64,000 nt of DNA from NCBI GenBank assembly GCA_015501595.1, contig JADNRX010000121.1, positions 1 through 64,000 of the forward strand, in the 5' to 3' direction. Source of the stretch: Hymenopellis radicata. Lineage: Eukaryota > Basidiomycota > Agaricomycetes > Agaricales > Physalacriaceae. A program made the position numbers and the translations under genes. The notes beneath the pieces are model-generated. The model saw nothing but the letters and a program-made list of their open reading frames with translations, made no database searches and was not told the origin of the DNA. Position 1 is the first letter of the stretch. Every line of letters begins with the position of its first letter. This document shows, piece after piece, positions 1 through 12,499 of this stretch.

Positions 1-562
1 CGAAGGCAGTTCTGAACGTGTCTGTTCAAGATCTTTCCTCGGCATTCACCGCTGCTGAACTATGATACGTTACGGTGAGGGGCACATTTTGCTTCAGTAT
101 CAGATGAATTAGTCCTAACGACGATATACACAGACTCTATATAAACACCCCACCTTGTCGCCGATCGAATGTGGTGTACGGGACGCCACAGTTTTTGATG
201 AGCAACTAGCCGTTTCAAAAGTGCGTACAAGTGCACAAGACAATAAGATGAGATTTTATGGAGAATCAGAAATACACTGTACTGAACATCAAGCTTAAAG
301 CATTAATAACCGAGTCTAAAGCTTGAGCTATAGTTCGCCGCTTCAGTGAAAGAATTGTCCGTAACGAATGCACGTCGATTGAGCGTAAGATAGCACAAAG
401 GCCTAAAGCCAACAACGACGAAGAAAAACCGTAAGGTGAGCTGAGTTCGTGAAGATACAATACATCTATGATCAGCGCGTATGATACATATACTAGTTAA
501 ATAAGCACGAAAAGTCCTCGTGGTACATTTTGAAATCGTCAACGTGCGTGTCTCGCTCAATT
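1..562. other. Intergenic / unassigned left edge
   Basis: No coding frame with family-like composition is visible here. The short open frames on both strands are arginine/serine-rich or irregular and lack splice-supported continuation. The region lies downstream of the GH5 gene and probably holds its 3' UTR and part of a neighbouring spacer. Confidence 0.5.
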
Positions 563-606
563 CTATCTTCTCCGACGAGCAGCAGCAGTAGTTGTTGTGG
601 CAGCAG

Positions 607-690
607 TGGTGGACGTCGTGGAAGTGGTGGACGACGTGGAAGTGGTGGACGACGCGGAAGTGGTCGACGCCGCGGAAGTGGTGGATGTCG
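607..690. repeat. 18-bp minisatellite, about 4.5 units
   Basis: Units close to gtggtggacgacgtggaa repeat head to tail from about 607, diverging to the right up to about 720. On the minus strand the array reads as a Ser/Thr/Ala-rich peptide in the frame that may extend the GH5 gene. It is either a coding repeat at the GH5 C-terminus or a 3' UTR repeat. Confidence 0.8.
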
Positions 691-761
691 CAGTCGTAGA
701 AGCCACAGTCGCAGCGGTAGTGGGTGCTACACTTGCACCGCAGTTGTCTGGTATCGCCGCA

Positions 762-2986
762 TCAATTTGCTTCCCATGGATCGGGATAAGCACATCCAGG
801 AATTGTCGTTGGTGCAAGTCCGGTATCCTGCGCGTCGTACCATCCATTGAACTCCTTTCCGTTATCAGTCACTGACGGTGGGGGCAAGGTATGAACTGTC
901 CCGGTAGATGTGTATTGAGGAAGCTCATTGGCGGAAACATCGACACCGCTGAGCTGAGCAGGTGGGTAAGGGCTACCAGCAGCCGTACCAGTCGCGGTGA
1001 TAGTACCAGCGCCAGAACCTCCAGTCATGTAAGGCTCGTAGTTGCCGTCAAACGTGGGGATGGTGCCGCACTTGCCCACGGCCTGACGAGGATCTTTGAG
1101 AATCCAACCACCCTCCACCCCGAGCTGGTACGACCAAAGAGGAGCCTGCACTGACCCGGCGGTGGAATTGCCGATCTTCCATGTCCAGAAGAAATAGTCC
1201 TTCAGAGCATCCATCTGCGCAGCGTTGAAAGCCGCGACACCGGCCTTGGTCGAATCATCCCAAGTAGTTGCGTCCTCCCATGGGCCACAGTCCCCGGCGT
1301 AGGTATGAGTGCCGTTGACACCGGTGAGGAAAAGACCGCAATCGTTGTATCCGTTGCTCCATTCACCAGCATAGTTGAAACCGAACGTCCCCGACAGTCT
1401 GACCGACTCCGTTGCCCATCCACACGCTCTGCCAACCCAGATGCCACCAGCGTCAGCGCCCGTGCCAGTGGCAATGGGGTCCTCAAAAGTGGAACCACTG
1501 AAGGCAGTGTAGGGGTGTCGGTCGAGAACGATACGATCGCTGCCGGCAAGGAATGCGTCCCATTTGGTCATGTCGGGCTCAAAACCGTCGTGTAACGAAA
1601 TGTAGAATCCTTTGCCTTCGCCAATACCAGTGATGCCACGGATCATGTCATGAGCCTCGCGATAGAAAGAGGTAAGTTCTGTACGACCAATCGTTACAAT
1701 GATAGCCTCGTTCATGATTCCAAACATTGGAACAACGTCCTGGTATTCCGGCTGGGAGATGAATTCGGTGATGATTCTAATGTAGTTGAGGGCACGCTGA
1801 GCGTTGGCGATTCCCATAGGGCCGTGCAGGAAGTTGACTTGACCGGTTTTGCCGGAGTGGTTATAGCCTTCAAACACGAATGAGATTCAAACATTCAATA
1901 CAGTTATGAAGTTAACATACCGTTCTGGGATCCCGGAATAGTGTGAAGGTCGAGGTTAATGCGAAGGCCATACTTTCGTGCCCACTGGAACGCCTTGAGG
2001 ATATATCTACCAATCGATCAGTAAATAATTAGTGGAAAGATGTGAGAACTCACTTCCAGCAAACCTTGTCAAGGAAAGGTTCTCCGTCCCACTTATCGAT
2101 GGCCCAGAAGGGTATGGGGATACGAACCCAGTTAAGACCGGCGCCAGCAATTTCGGCAAAATCTTTCTCAGTCTATGGAAAGTGTGGATCAGCGAAATGT
2201 CCGATGAGAAAGAAGGAAGACATACAATGAACGTATTGTAATGATCTTCCAGTTGCCCAAGACCACCACCAGCAGTATCCGCGGCCATGGCCTCGCTCAA
2301 GCTCCATTCGTCGATCGCGGTAGGGTATTTTTGGAAAAGCGCGGGGACAATGAACGGCTCTAACACGAACCAGCCACCAAGGTTGACGCTGAAACAAGGA
2401 TGATTCAGATCGAGACTAAACATGAAGATAACGGAGAGCCATACCCGAAAATGCGATCTTTTCCATATACCCAAGTTTCGTTGAGCGCTGGTGTCCAATT
2501 GTTCGGTTTGGCATAGCTTGCAAAGGGATCGGAAGGATCCGACACCCAGAAACCTCCAAACTGGTTGCTGTATGTGAACGTAGATCCATCTTCCAATGTC
2601 ACCTCCGAACCATCTCCTCCGGTGATGGCACCATTCGCAGAGGGGACTGTCCCATCTCCAGTATTGCCACCGTTATCACCGTTGCCAGAGCCGTTGTCTG
2701 CGCTAGACGAGCTCGAGTTGTTCTTGTTGTTCTTCTTGATGACAGTGAAGTAGACAGGCAGGATGACTGCGAGAACAACGATGACGAGGGCTGCGAGACA
2801 GGCCAGCCAGAAAACAAGACCGCGTTTCTTTTTTGCTGGGCTGGCATTATACTGCTGAGCGTACTGGCGGTTGGGAAGAGCGGTGGTCGAGTTTGCCGGT
2901 GACGATGTATGCGAGTTGTTGGAGGACTCCTGCTGCAGGTAGGAAGCTCGAGGAGGATCAAGATAACCTTCCTGAGAGGACGACAT
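762..2986 (-). CDS. Membrane-anchored GH5 glucan 1,3-beta-glucosidase (exo-beta-1,3-glucanase)
   Basis: Five exons: 2986-2445, 2388-2226, 2172-2054, 2006-1921, 1867-762, giving 671 residues with all splice phases consistent. It is predicted to trim beta-1,3-glucan in the cell wall from outside the plasma membrane. Residues 1-56 are a polar Ser/Asn-rich cytosolic tail. Residues 57-83 form one hydrophobic membrane span after KKKR (type II anchor), followed by an Asn/Ser/Gly linker. The GH5 domain then starts at IFGVNLGGWFVLEPF. Other family marks are SQNGYNHSG, the acid/base Glu in GIMNEA and the nucleophile Glu in NYAGEWS. The ATG at 2986 directly precedes the polar tail. The next upstream ATG (3073) would add a Phe-rich stretch, so it was not chosen. 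The in-frame stop is at 762, but removing one A from the AAA near 769-771 would extend the protein through a Cys and a Ser/Thr/Ala-rich tail to a stop at 563. Confidence 0.93.
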
Positions 2987-3895
2987 AGGGCGGAGGAAGA
3001 GAAAGAAAAAGAAAAAAAGAAGAGGTGAGGAAGAGAAGGAGAGCGAGCGGAACTCTGAGATGAAGCTGTTCAAACACGCTTATAATGGGCTCGCGTTTCG
3101 TCAGCACGTGTGGTTTGCGAAAAGGACATCTCGGTTCTGTCTTGGGCGCAAGGAAGCTTGCATTGAGAATCGGAGCTATGCTGTTAAATTAGACCCAAAG
3201 CGGTGTCCGTGCCACCTCGAAAGCGGGATTCAGTTTGAACGAGAGTAAACATAGCCCGAATTCAAAGGTAGGCGCCTAAGACATGTTTGATGCGTGTTGG
3301 TGGGAAGGAAGATAGGGAGGCTCTGGCTCTTGCCTGATCGACACGGCAACTGCGGAAAATCCCAGCTAAAAATCCTTCAGGTTCTTTGGACGTGAAGATC
3401 TTCATTCATCGTCCTGCAGGAAACCTGGGGAAACGCGCCCATTTGTGATAGGCGGAGTAAGGTACGGGTATGACGGATAGGCTCAAAACTCATTTTTCAT
3501 CAAGTGCCCTTGGGGAGTCGTATGTCTGAGCGACTCTGAGGCTGTGGACTACTCAGCCAAGCACATAAGAAAACTTGAGACAACTTTGACATGTTTGCCG
3601 ACCACTTTCTGTCGATTGGAGCGACTGCGCACAAAGATACCCGTTCTGAGACGAGAGTGAGGAAGAAAACAACCAAAGCATGACGTAACCGCAGCTCGTT
3701 GCAGGCGTTCTGAGCACAAAAATACAGTAACATTCGATTCCAAGCAAGACGAGTAAGTAGATTCCTGTGGTAGTTACAATACGACTAGACTCTGTATACA
3801 GAGATTACATGAAGCATAACAGACTCCAGCGGATGTCCGTGACCAGAAAGAAAGAAAAAGCGAGAAATCAGTTGTACACAATCACGTCGAAATCA
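2987..3895. other. Intergenic region between GH5 and the disordered protein
   Basis: This spacer holds the 5' flank of the GH5 gene (pyrimidine-rich on the minus strand just upstream of 2986) and the 3' flank of the next gene. Short overlapping minus frames at 3500-3747 exist in all three phases with no conserved composition. I see no gene. Confidence 0.5.
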
Positions 3896-6800
3896 TTAAT
3901 TCATATCCCATCCAGGCTGGCGCGCCGATATCGACAACTTGCCAACCTGCTTGCGTGTGCGTAAGTTCTTGACTTCAGTGTTGATAAGATCCCGAAGTCG
4001 CTCTAGGTCGAGACTTCTTTCTGGGCGTGATCCCATGAGGACATTGCGCCAGATACCGCCAGCAGCAAGGGAGTTGTCGACACTCCGCTGCATAGGTCGA
4101 TGCAACCGAACCATCTTTTGAATGAGATGATCAGGATTCGGGTACAAGGCCGTCGGCCATGCTAGTCGGATAGCAAACCACCAACCAAGAGGCTACGGAA
4201 CCTCGTCAGTACCAGAGAACTCGACCACAAAGGCATGCACTCACTCGTCCATCAGGAAGTGTCTTCTCCGGGTAAGAGTCGTAAGTCGTCAACAGGCCTT
4301 CAGGTAAGGAGAACCTTGTAAAGTAGTGTTAAAATAGCTTCCCCAAGAGATTTAAGCGCCTCACCTGTGAACAACCCAGTGATTCTCATCTGAACGATGC
4401 TTCGCCAACACCACCAGTAATCGCGGCATTCCAGGCAAGCCGAAAGGGGCCCACAAATCACGCAACATACCACACGCGTCTCCGTGTCGTCCATGGAAAA
4501 CAGCGTTGTTGATGGCGTCCGCCATATTCGGAGGCACGAACAGTCGATCGACTGGCTGCTTGGGATTGTCCGTCAACCGGGATCGCACGTAACGCTTGTA
4601 TGTTTGTGTCGACCATATGCTCATAGCCACCTCGTTGACCTGGCTGCCGCGCATAGTACTGCTCAGCGCCTCGTCAAACTCGCTCATAGGCCATACAATG
4701 GCCCAGCCAAGGAGTCTCTGGTGTATCCTTTGCCACGGAAGCAGACCATCGGAACTATCGAACGTCTCGTCACCATAATTGGGCTGAGGCGTAGTGACGA
4801 CACTTCCGGCACTCTCAGGAGGAGCAGGCGCATTGTCAGGGTCGAATCCAGCATCGGTTCCGGGGATTGTCGGAGCAGTGCTCGTTGATTGTCTTCGTCC
4901 TCGAACGGCTCGCCATCTTGCGCGAGCTCCCAGCTATGATGTGAACGTCCAGACTGACTGGCCGGTTTCTGGCGAAGTTTGTAAAGCTCTTCCTCGAGAT
5001 ACTGTTGACCTGGCGAATCATCACGATCGTAGTCTTCTCCGTCCAAGTGAGGGAAACGACGCGCAGGTCCCCGTTCCGTCACCTCCTGATAAGTTCCTTC
5101 GGGAACATGACCATGACCTTCCTCGTCCTCATCCTCATCTACAACAATTTCGGTTTCCGGTTGATAAGCGGACTCAGCCATTGTTCCAGTGGGTTGCGTG
5201 TGTATGTTAACAGTCTGAGTGACCGGGGTGTGAGTGTAGTCGTCGTCGTCCTCGCCCTCAATGAATCTGTCTGTTTCCTGGGGGAATGAAGGAGGAGGAC
5301 GAAGGTTTTCAATCTTTGGTCCAAGACTTTCAATGCGCTGTTGCATTAACACAATCTCGCGCTTAAGGTCACTGGCCCATTTCGGTGGTTCCTAGCACAA
5401 CTGTCAGAAGCAGAAGCAAAAGGTAAAGCCCGGCGACGCTAACCTCAACGTCTTCAATCTCGGTGCCGGGACCCGTTCCGTGCAGATGGCTCTTCTGTAT
5501 CTCCTTAATAGACTGTGAAAGAGCTTGAGTAAGCGAAAGCCCTCCCGATGGCATAACACGAACCTCATTGTCATACCTCATTCCCAAATCCTTCACTCGA
5601 CGGCGAATAGCTTTACGAAGAACCTTCTTGACCAACTCGGGAGAGGAATCGACATTCAAGAACTGGAAAAGAACGCAAAGCTCGTTATCGTGATAATGCG
5701 AATCAACGATATCCGACCCCAGGGCAGAGCCAGAATACGTTTTCGATGTTCGAGGAGTATGCCCAGCCGAAGCCAAAACCTGTCTCACAATTTCTTCCTC
5801 TTCATCGATTTTCGCCTCACCAGGCGTGTTGGGACGCGACGGGGTGGGAGTTGCATCCGCGTCTCGTTTCTTTTCGCGTCGAGAGGATGCGACCGATGGG
5901 GATGTAGGGGCCTTTGAAGGAGATTTGCTGACTTTCGAAGGAGATTTACTGACGTGGGAAGGGGGCGCCTGTACCGATCGGTTAGAGGGCTGTACAGTTG
6001 ATGGTGCCTTTGAAAGGTCCTTCGACGTCTCTTCTTGGATGGGAGGCGGCACAGCACGGTCTCGGACGACAGCGTGGAGGAGATCATCGGTCGTGGGTGC
6101 ATGTCGATAAGGGGAGAATGGTCTTGATTGATGAGAAGCTGCGGAGCCATTGACACGACCTGATCAAGTTGAGTACTTGAAGACAAATGATGAACAACAA
6201 CCACTATCACCTTTGCCGTTTTGAGCCAAGCTGCGACCATCACTGCGCGGAGAGCTCTCTTCAACGGGGGGTGTCGCAGTGGTCTTGCTACGATTCTTGG
6301 GACGAGAATGATAATTCGATAATGAATCGGAGGGTGATACGGATGGCGCCATGGAAGGCGCCTTGGAAGGAGCTCGCGATCGGGTGGGAGAAACCGGGCT
6401 CAAGGGCATGTCGTGTTCGCCAATACGACTCTCAGGTAATGGGTAGTTGTAGGCCTTCTCTGTAGTCGCGCGCGTTCTTCGTGATTCCGCCGACTCTGGG
6501 GACATCGGACGGTACGTGTTGGCTTGAGAATTTGTCTTTGTGGACTACGCATGATCAGTCACTGGCCACTCTCATCAACGACACGCTTACGTTAGGGACA
6601 GTCTTCGTTGGACTGTGCTGGCTTGCAGAGAATCCCTTGCTTTTGCTTGATGGGCTCTCGACTCCGATATTGTAGGTGGAGTATTGTTGGGTGAAGCCGG
6701 CTGGCCGCCTAACATGGACTCATTCGGTTTCTTTGTGTTTATGTCCCAAGGCACGTTTGGTTTGTGATTGCCCCATTGCGGCTGAGAATGGGGTTGGTAT

Positions 6801-7460
6801 GAAAAGGAGAAAGAGAGGGCAGAGACCTACATCAAGAGCGCTCAGAACCGATACAGGATTGGCGCCATAGTCCTCCGGCATGGGACCTAGATTGCCGAAA
6901 GAAGGACCAGAGTCGTAGGATTCATAGCGTGGACCAGGTGGATCCTGGGGGCCAGGCTGAAATGATAATTCAGAGGCGGAGATGAATGGCGGGTCAAGAC
7001 GTACAACATGTAATATCTCTTCCTCCCCATTATCTGACCTCTCTTGCGCATTGGAGTCAAAATCATTGCCGCCGTCGCCAGCATTATCATCCCTACCGTT
7101 GTAAGAGACGCGGGAATTAGCGCGGTCGTTGGGCGCATCGCTTCGGTGGCTTCTGGCGGCTGGTGACTGCACTCGACTGGGGCCGCGGCTGCGTGAGCCT
7201 CTGCTGCGGTATTCGGCATTGTCCACGAGAGAAGGTGGGGGTTTCGTATCGATTTCATCACGCGACATGCCCTCTAGGTAGTCTAGGACTGTTCGTGGAG
7301 GCGGATAGTGAGGACATTGCATGGACCGCAAAAGAAATAGGAATACCTTTCTCGTTGGGACCTGCAAAAATTTGAGTCTACGACATTCGGAAAGCGCACG
7401 GCGGTACTCACCGGGCGTCTGGGATCGCATTAGTATCCCCGGCAGTTGGTGATCAGACAT
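3896..7460 (-). CDS. Large conserved protein, disordered N-terminal half, unknown function
   Basis: I do not recognise this family. Proposed exons: 7460-7412, a 15-nt micro-exon 7361-7347, 7288-6831, 6781-6591, 6544-6211, 6159-5444, 5391-4365, 4314-4245, 4192-3896, about 1000 residues. The N-terminal two-thirds is Ser/Pro/Arg-rich and low complexity, with repeated SKSPSK and SKAPS motifs. A more ordered stretch follows (VDSSPELVKKVLRKAIRRRVKDLGMRY) and then a predicted coiled coil (LKREIVLMQQRIESLG). The C-terminal 300 residues are Trp-rich and globular (SDGLLPWQRIHQRLLGWAIV, GWWFAIRLAWP). Two exons contain an unexplained -1 frame change, near 6660-6690 and near 4850-4900. The first two introns (50 and 58 nt) together are a multiple of three, so an unspliced reading also stays open. 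The spliced one gives a more natural peptide. Confidence 0.6.
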
Positions 7461-7959
7461 AGCGGGTGTGTTTATTTAGGTTATTCTGCGTCGAATTGGG
7501 TTTCTCCGGGATAGCCGTCTTTGACAAGGAAAGTAGAGTGGGTGTAAGATAGAGAGTCGATGGAATTGAAGAAAGATTTCGCAGGGACTGAGGAGATGGT
7601 CGGGGTAACTTTGCAAGGTCAGGCAAGGCAAATCCAACCATGTCGTGACATGTTGATGACCCTGACTGACTAGAGTAAGCGTCACACGCGCACACTGATT
7701 GCGAATGATGAAGCTCATCAAGTTCAGCTGGCAATATTGTAGACAATCTGCAGGTTCAGCGATGAAAATAAAATCAGTACTGGCCGGTGATCTTAAACCG
7801 ATCGCGACGAGATCGACTACTGGTCAGGAGGGCGCGCCGCGCGGAGGCATATTGTTGCCAATCAATTAAATCTAATACATGTCATGATTCAAAACATCAC
7901 AGCTACAGAATTTGCACAGACCCAGCTGGTTCTACAACAGAAAAGTCAATAAAATACAT
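7461..7959. other. Spacer between two minus-strand genes
   Basis: This is the 5' flank of the large disordered protein and the 3' flank of the glycopeptide gene. It contains CT-rich and A/T-rich stretches only. The short frames at 7453-7746 are unsupported. Confidence 0.45.
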
Positions 7960-9178
7960 CTATACATCAAGCCCAACCATTGCCTGCGTGGCGGCGTCGC
8001 CGAGAGCGTCTACTGTGTCCAGAATGGTCACACTCATCGAAGACCTGCGTTTCTGGGAGCAGGACGGGCGCGGTTTGTACCCCGAAGTGCTTGGCAAAGA
8101 AGTCGCAGCGACCACTGTTGAATGCACTTCATTTACAGAAGATGGAGGTGCCTCAACTGACGACTCGGTCGTAGAGGGGACCGTTTCGGTCGTCTCAGAA
8201 GACTCGGGCTCTGTCGATGAAGACGAGGACGAGGACGAGGGCAAGAACGCAGAGTCCCCGCCACAGAATGATATGCGCAGGTCAGCCTGCCATGAATGTT
8301 AGACCATAGATAGATGACAAGTACAAGGTCATACATCATATTCCTGACAGGCGACTTGAACCCAGGTATCGTCGGGGTGGAAGAAAGCAGTGCTACAATC
8401 CGGTGTGGCGCCTATTGATGGTTATAAATTGCACGCCTTCCGAGACACTTTCACAACCTACATGATGCTCCTTGGCCACTGCAGACACCAGTAGTGTATC
8501 TTGAAATAGTCATAAGGGATCCTACCCGAGTAAAGAAATGCGGTCGACGTACTGGAATGACGTGTTAACCGAAAAGGCGAGTCTGAGGAAGATCCTTAAT
8601 GTGAGTAGAATAGCCGTACTGAAGCACATATACGCACGGTGGAATGAGTGAGATATCTACACTCGAGCCAGAACCCGCAGTCGTAGGATTGGTGAGTGTC
8701 ACTTCGACAACGGTGCAACCTTCTCCGTTGAATAAACATGATCCTGGAATAGCCTCAGAAAGCTAAAAGATCTTTCGTTGCGAGCACGAACCAGTGTCCA
8801 GATAGCTAGATAAATATCAGCATCCCGAGAAACATATAGGCCACGAAATAGCATGGACGTACGCGATGGCCGAGGCAAGGCTTCCATTCGTGGTGTATGA
8901 GGTCGACGACAAGACATCGTTCCCTTTTATCAGTTTGGGCTGCACGGCCAATTGCATTAGTTCAAGCTGGCTTTACGAAGGAATTTCAGCGCCATACAGT
9001 CCCGTAACCGCACCTGCAAAAAGATTTTATCAATATACTTGCTCTAACTCGGATGCATGATTACGCACTGATTGTCGAAAGAAATCGTATGCGTCTCTGA
9101 CCGAACGAGAATGGCCGTGTAAAGAATGACTGCAACAAAGAACGTGAAAGCCATGGGAAGACCAGGTGTCTGCTTCAT
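7960..9178 (-). CDS. Secreted glycopeptide-family protein with Ser/Thr-rich tail
   Basis: Small cysteine-containing secreted protein of the basidiomycete 'glycopeptide' family; biochemical role unknown. The ATG at 9178 opens a signal peptide (MKQTPGLPMAFTFFVAVILY). Exons are short: 9178-9069, 9013-8998 (16 nt), 8939-8863, 8805-8792 (14 nt), 8743-8638, about 8582-8553, about 8507-8492, then two more ending at 7960. Spliced family motifs are CGYGTPKLI, AIAYLDTGSCLFNGEGC (joined across the 14-nt exon), GSGSSVDISLIPP, and CSTAFFHPDDTWVQVACQ followed by ADLRISFC. Unlike typical members, which end near the last Cys, this one continues about 85 residues with a Ser/Glu/Thr run and a basic segment (KPRPSCSQKRRSS). 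Exon borders after 8600 may be off by one or two bases. Confidence 0.78.
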
Positions 9179-9453
9179 GGTGGGAAGGAAGGAAGAGCGC
9201 GGCGCGCCTGCCAGTAGATCTAGAGGGGGTTCATGATGAATCTCAAGATTCCCACTCCACCGCGCGTTCCATTTTTGGATCAGGCTTTCCAGATCGTGTA
9301 CGGCTTGTGCAATTGCACTACAAATAAATATTCTTCAGTAAGTAAACCATCTTACTATTAAGAGTAAACGATGGCCCCCAATCCCCCCAACCCCCTAAGT
9401 ACAAATGTACAGACAAGACTGGCGGGACTGAGTAAATTCACCACTTCCTTTCG

Positions 9454-12161
9454 TCAAACTTTGCCATAAACAGGCTGTCCGTCCATCGCTGTCATCAACA
9501 CCTTCGTGCCAAGAATGTTCTCAGCAGCAATGGTCATAATATCTTGGGAAAGGACCACGAAATCAGCGCGTTTGCCAATCTCTAGAGAGCCAAGTGTCTC
9601 CTCTGTGAAGGACGCATACGCCGGATCGATGGTCATGCCTTGGGAAATGTCAGCATTGTACCGAGCGAGGAATGGAAGGACTTGCCTCTCAGAGCTTCCT
9701 GTCTCGTCAAGCGTTGTTCGGGAAACCTAATAATAGGCATAAGAAGGGAACAATGCAGCCTGAATAGAAGGGCTCATACCAGCCGCCAGGACCGTGAGGA
9801 GAAGTTCCATCAACGGAGACGCGAGTGATTGCGGCAAAGAAGCCTGCGAGAGGATTAACGCCTTCAACAGGGAAGTCCGAGCCCAGCGTAATCCTCCCGC
9901 CGTTGTCGAGAATGCCTCGGAACGCGTATAACTGTCTGATCCTTTCCGGACCCTACAAATGCATGTAAATTTACAGGTATGTCCCATAGGCGGACCCAAC
10001 TGACCAAGCGATCCTCAGCATACCACATGTCGTCAGTCCTAAGTCACGTATGAATGGGGTCCGATTGACTGAACCAGGGTGAACTTACACATGCGTGGGT
10101 TGAATGCTCGCGATGACTTCAGCGAAAGTTCAGCCGTTTCGCCTAGAACTATACGCAAGAATGAACGTACCCCCAAGTTTACCAAATCGCTTCATGTCAG
10201 CGTCCGTTAGAATCTGGGCGTGTTCAAGACGAGGTCGCAGAGCGACGACGTCTACACCATCTAAAGCCTTTTCGAAGGCATCCAGAACGATGCCATTCGC
10301 ACGGTCACCAATGGCATGAACATTCTAGACCTCTCTTAAAAAGTAGTAGACAGCGGGAAGGAGATTGAACGTACCACTTGCCAACCATCCTTGAGGAATC
10401 TCGGAACGACCTGGTTGATGACTTCAGGGGATAGGCGCATGAACCCACTCGTAGAAGGGTTGTCCGCATAAGGCTCATATAGCTGGAAAGTGTGTCAATC
10501 AGTGTTCCGACCAAGGCAGACGATACTAACCGCTGCACCGCCGGTCCTAAGAGCACCTAGGATGACGAGTCAGAATGGAGAATACGGCTAGGATGAGTGT
10601 ACCACCATCAGCGAACATCTTAACGCTGCGAGAGTGCAGTCTACCATTGCCGGCGTTCACCAGAGGTTCTACGGTATTGCCCCAATATTCCTCGCTCTCG
10701 TTGAAGAATCTCATCCCAAAGATGCGGATCTAGAGGCCACGATAAGTGAAGAAGCAGACATCTGAGGATGATGCTCACAGGGAGTGTTCCAGCATCAGCC
10801 AATCTGAAATGCAGTCACGAACGCTGTCAGTGAAAATGAGGTTGATCCATACCGGTTGAAGAAAGCCAGCGATTCGGGTTTTAGAGCCGCGTCATGAATA
10901 GACGTCAAGCCATGAGCCAATGCATCTCGGACGGTGATGGAGAATTTCTTGAGGAGGTCCTCGTCCGTAGGGTCAGGTATATGAATCAATTCCTGAGCAT
11001 TATCAAGGAAAAGACCTGTGGAAAGTTAGCCACCACGAAGTCTTGTCCCGGTGGGGTCTTACCATTGGGATTGCCGTTACTGTCTCTCACAATCACACCA
11101 CCTTCAACGGCATCGGGATAGGGCTTGTTTGCCTCGAGGGCAGTCTTGGAGACCCAGATACCATGTCCATCCCTACTTTGGAGAACGACAGAGCGACCAC
11201 GAATAACAGGATCTTGTTCGAGATCGTCCTTGGAGTGGTAGTATGAATATTGACACAATCAGTGAAGCATGAGACATACTGCGTTCGGCCAACGTCCCTC
11301 AGGCCAGATCGTGTGATCCCAACCCCATCCTTCCACGATTTTAGACTTGTTATTGTATAAGTCGGGATTGGCTAAGATGTAATCGCCGACGGACTTCACG
11401 ACCTCTATTTACGTGATGAGTGAAAGGCGACAAACATAAACGAAGCTCTCACCCTTGATATTTTTACCATCTTCGAGAGGAATCAATTTGCTGGCTCCAT
11501 ATTCAAGGATATGCGCATGAGAGTCTGTTGTTTGCTTGTATGAGTGTCTTGGTGCTCAAGCACGGTGTTGAACCAACCAGTCATCCCAGGCACGATGCTA
11601 GATCCAGGCTTCGTGTAGAAAACTTCAAGAGGTTGGCTTTGCGCCCATCCTTGTTGAATATCGACTGTAGCACGTCAAGTAATACAACACACAGCTGTGA
11701 ATGATATACGCACCCAAGTCACCTACGTCGGTGATTTCTGAGCCTTCGACAGCCAAGCATTGCACTCGTGAATTCGTGTCATCCACCAGATAGACGTTCT
11801 TGCCGGGGGTACAAAGCACATATGACGTCGGAAGTTTGTGTGTCGGACTAAGACGGATGGTAAATCCTATCAGAGCGAGGAGGATCGCCCCGAAGAAGAC
11901 TACACCGCGTCGAGAGGACCTAGTAGCCCGTTTGGGAGGCGTAGGCTCGACTGCCTCAGCTTTTTCCTTCTGAGAAACTGGCATCTGGTTATGAAAAATG
12001 CCGGTGGGAATATCAGGAATCCGGAGCCTCAGTGCGGTGTTAATGCAGTGATGGAGTAGCTTGGAAAGCTTGCTTCTTGTGGGCCGATTCGATATGGGAC
12101 GACGTGTCTTTGCTTTTTCTGGGATTTTTAGAGAAGGACGGGCGCCTGGTAGGCGGGCCAT
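9454..12161 (-). CDS. Membrane-anchored amidohydrolase (Amidohydro_3 / YtcJ-like)
   Basis: Metal-dependent hydrolase of the amidohydrolase superfamily, probably cleaving an amide or formamide; substrate unknown. A single hydrophobic segment (GVVFFGAILLALIGFTIRL) near the N-terminus predicts a type II membrane or lumenal protein. The metal-binding HxH appears when a 49-nt intron is removed near 11530-11580, giving VPGMTDSHAHILEYG. Later exons carry the family's DGHGIWVSKTALEANKP and SITVRDALAHGLTSIHDAALKPES. The C-terminal end is typical: DPAYASFTEETLGSLEIGKRADFVVLSQDI, stop at 9454. The gene has about ten exons. The start is uncertain: 12161 is the most upstream ATG, while the ATG at 11984 gives a shorter cytosolic tail and may be the real one. 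Confidence 0.8.
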
Positions 12162-12499
12162 GTTACTTTTAAGTATGAATTCACGAGATTATTGTCTTAA
12201 GCGCTGGTGAGGGGAGAACATGTGGGTCGGGCGCTTAACCTGCTTGGTAATAAGCTCGATCAGTTCGTTCCTACCTGTCCGTATTTTAGTTGGATTTAGG
12301 TCTTAAAGAGGAGACGTGTTGTGGTTCTACAGTAGTAATCCTGGGACTGAATACGGAAACAGCACAGTTACAGAGACCTCAAGTCGAGGTAAGGAGAGCT
12401 GTAAGGAGGTCCTTCCGTATTAGGCACGGCTTCTGATCCGCCACCGCGATCGCGTGAACAGCAAAAACTTGGCCCTTCCCGTCTCATGGTCGAGTCCGA
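12162..12499. promoter_or_regulatory. Divergent intergenic promoter region
   Basis: About 340 bp separate the divergent amidohydrolase (-) and helicase-nuclease (+) genes, so both promoters must lie here or overlap the first exons. No clear TATA box or repeated operator is visible. Confidence 0.5.

Noticed and set aside
530..875. Plus-strand frames across the minisatellite (Gly/Arg-rich and Val/Asp-rich peptides)
   Set aside because: They are mirror readings of the 18-bp repeat and overlap the minus-strand GH5 3' end; there is no start context or splice support.
3500..3747. Three overlapping minus-strand frames with similar starts
   Set aside because: Open in all three phases over the same bases, no family composition, no continuation.
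4484..5289. Plus-strand frames opposite the large disordered protein
   Set aside because: Arg/Ser-rich shadows of the minus-strand coding sequence; no independent motifs.
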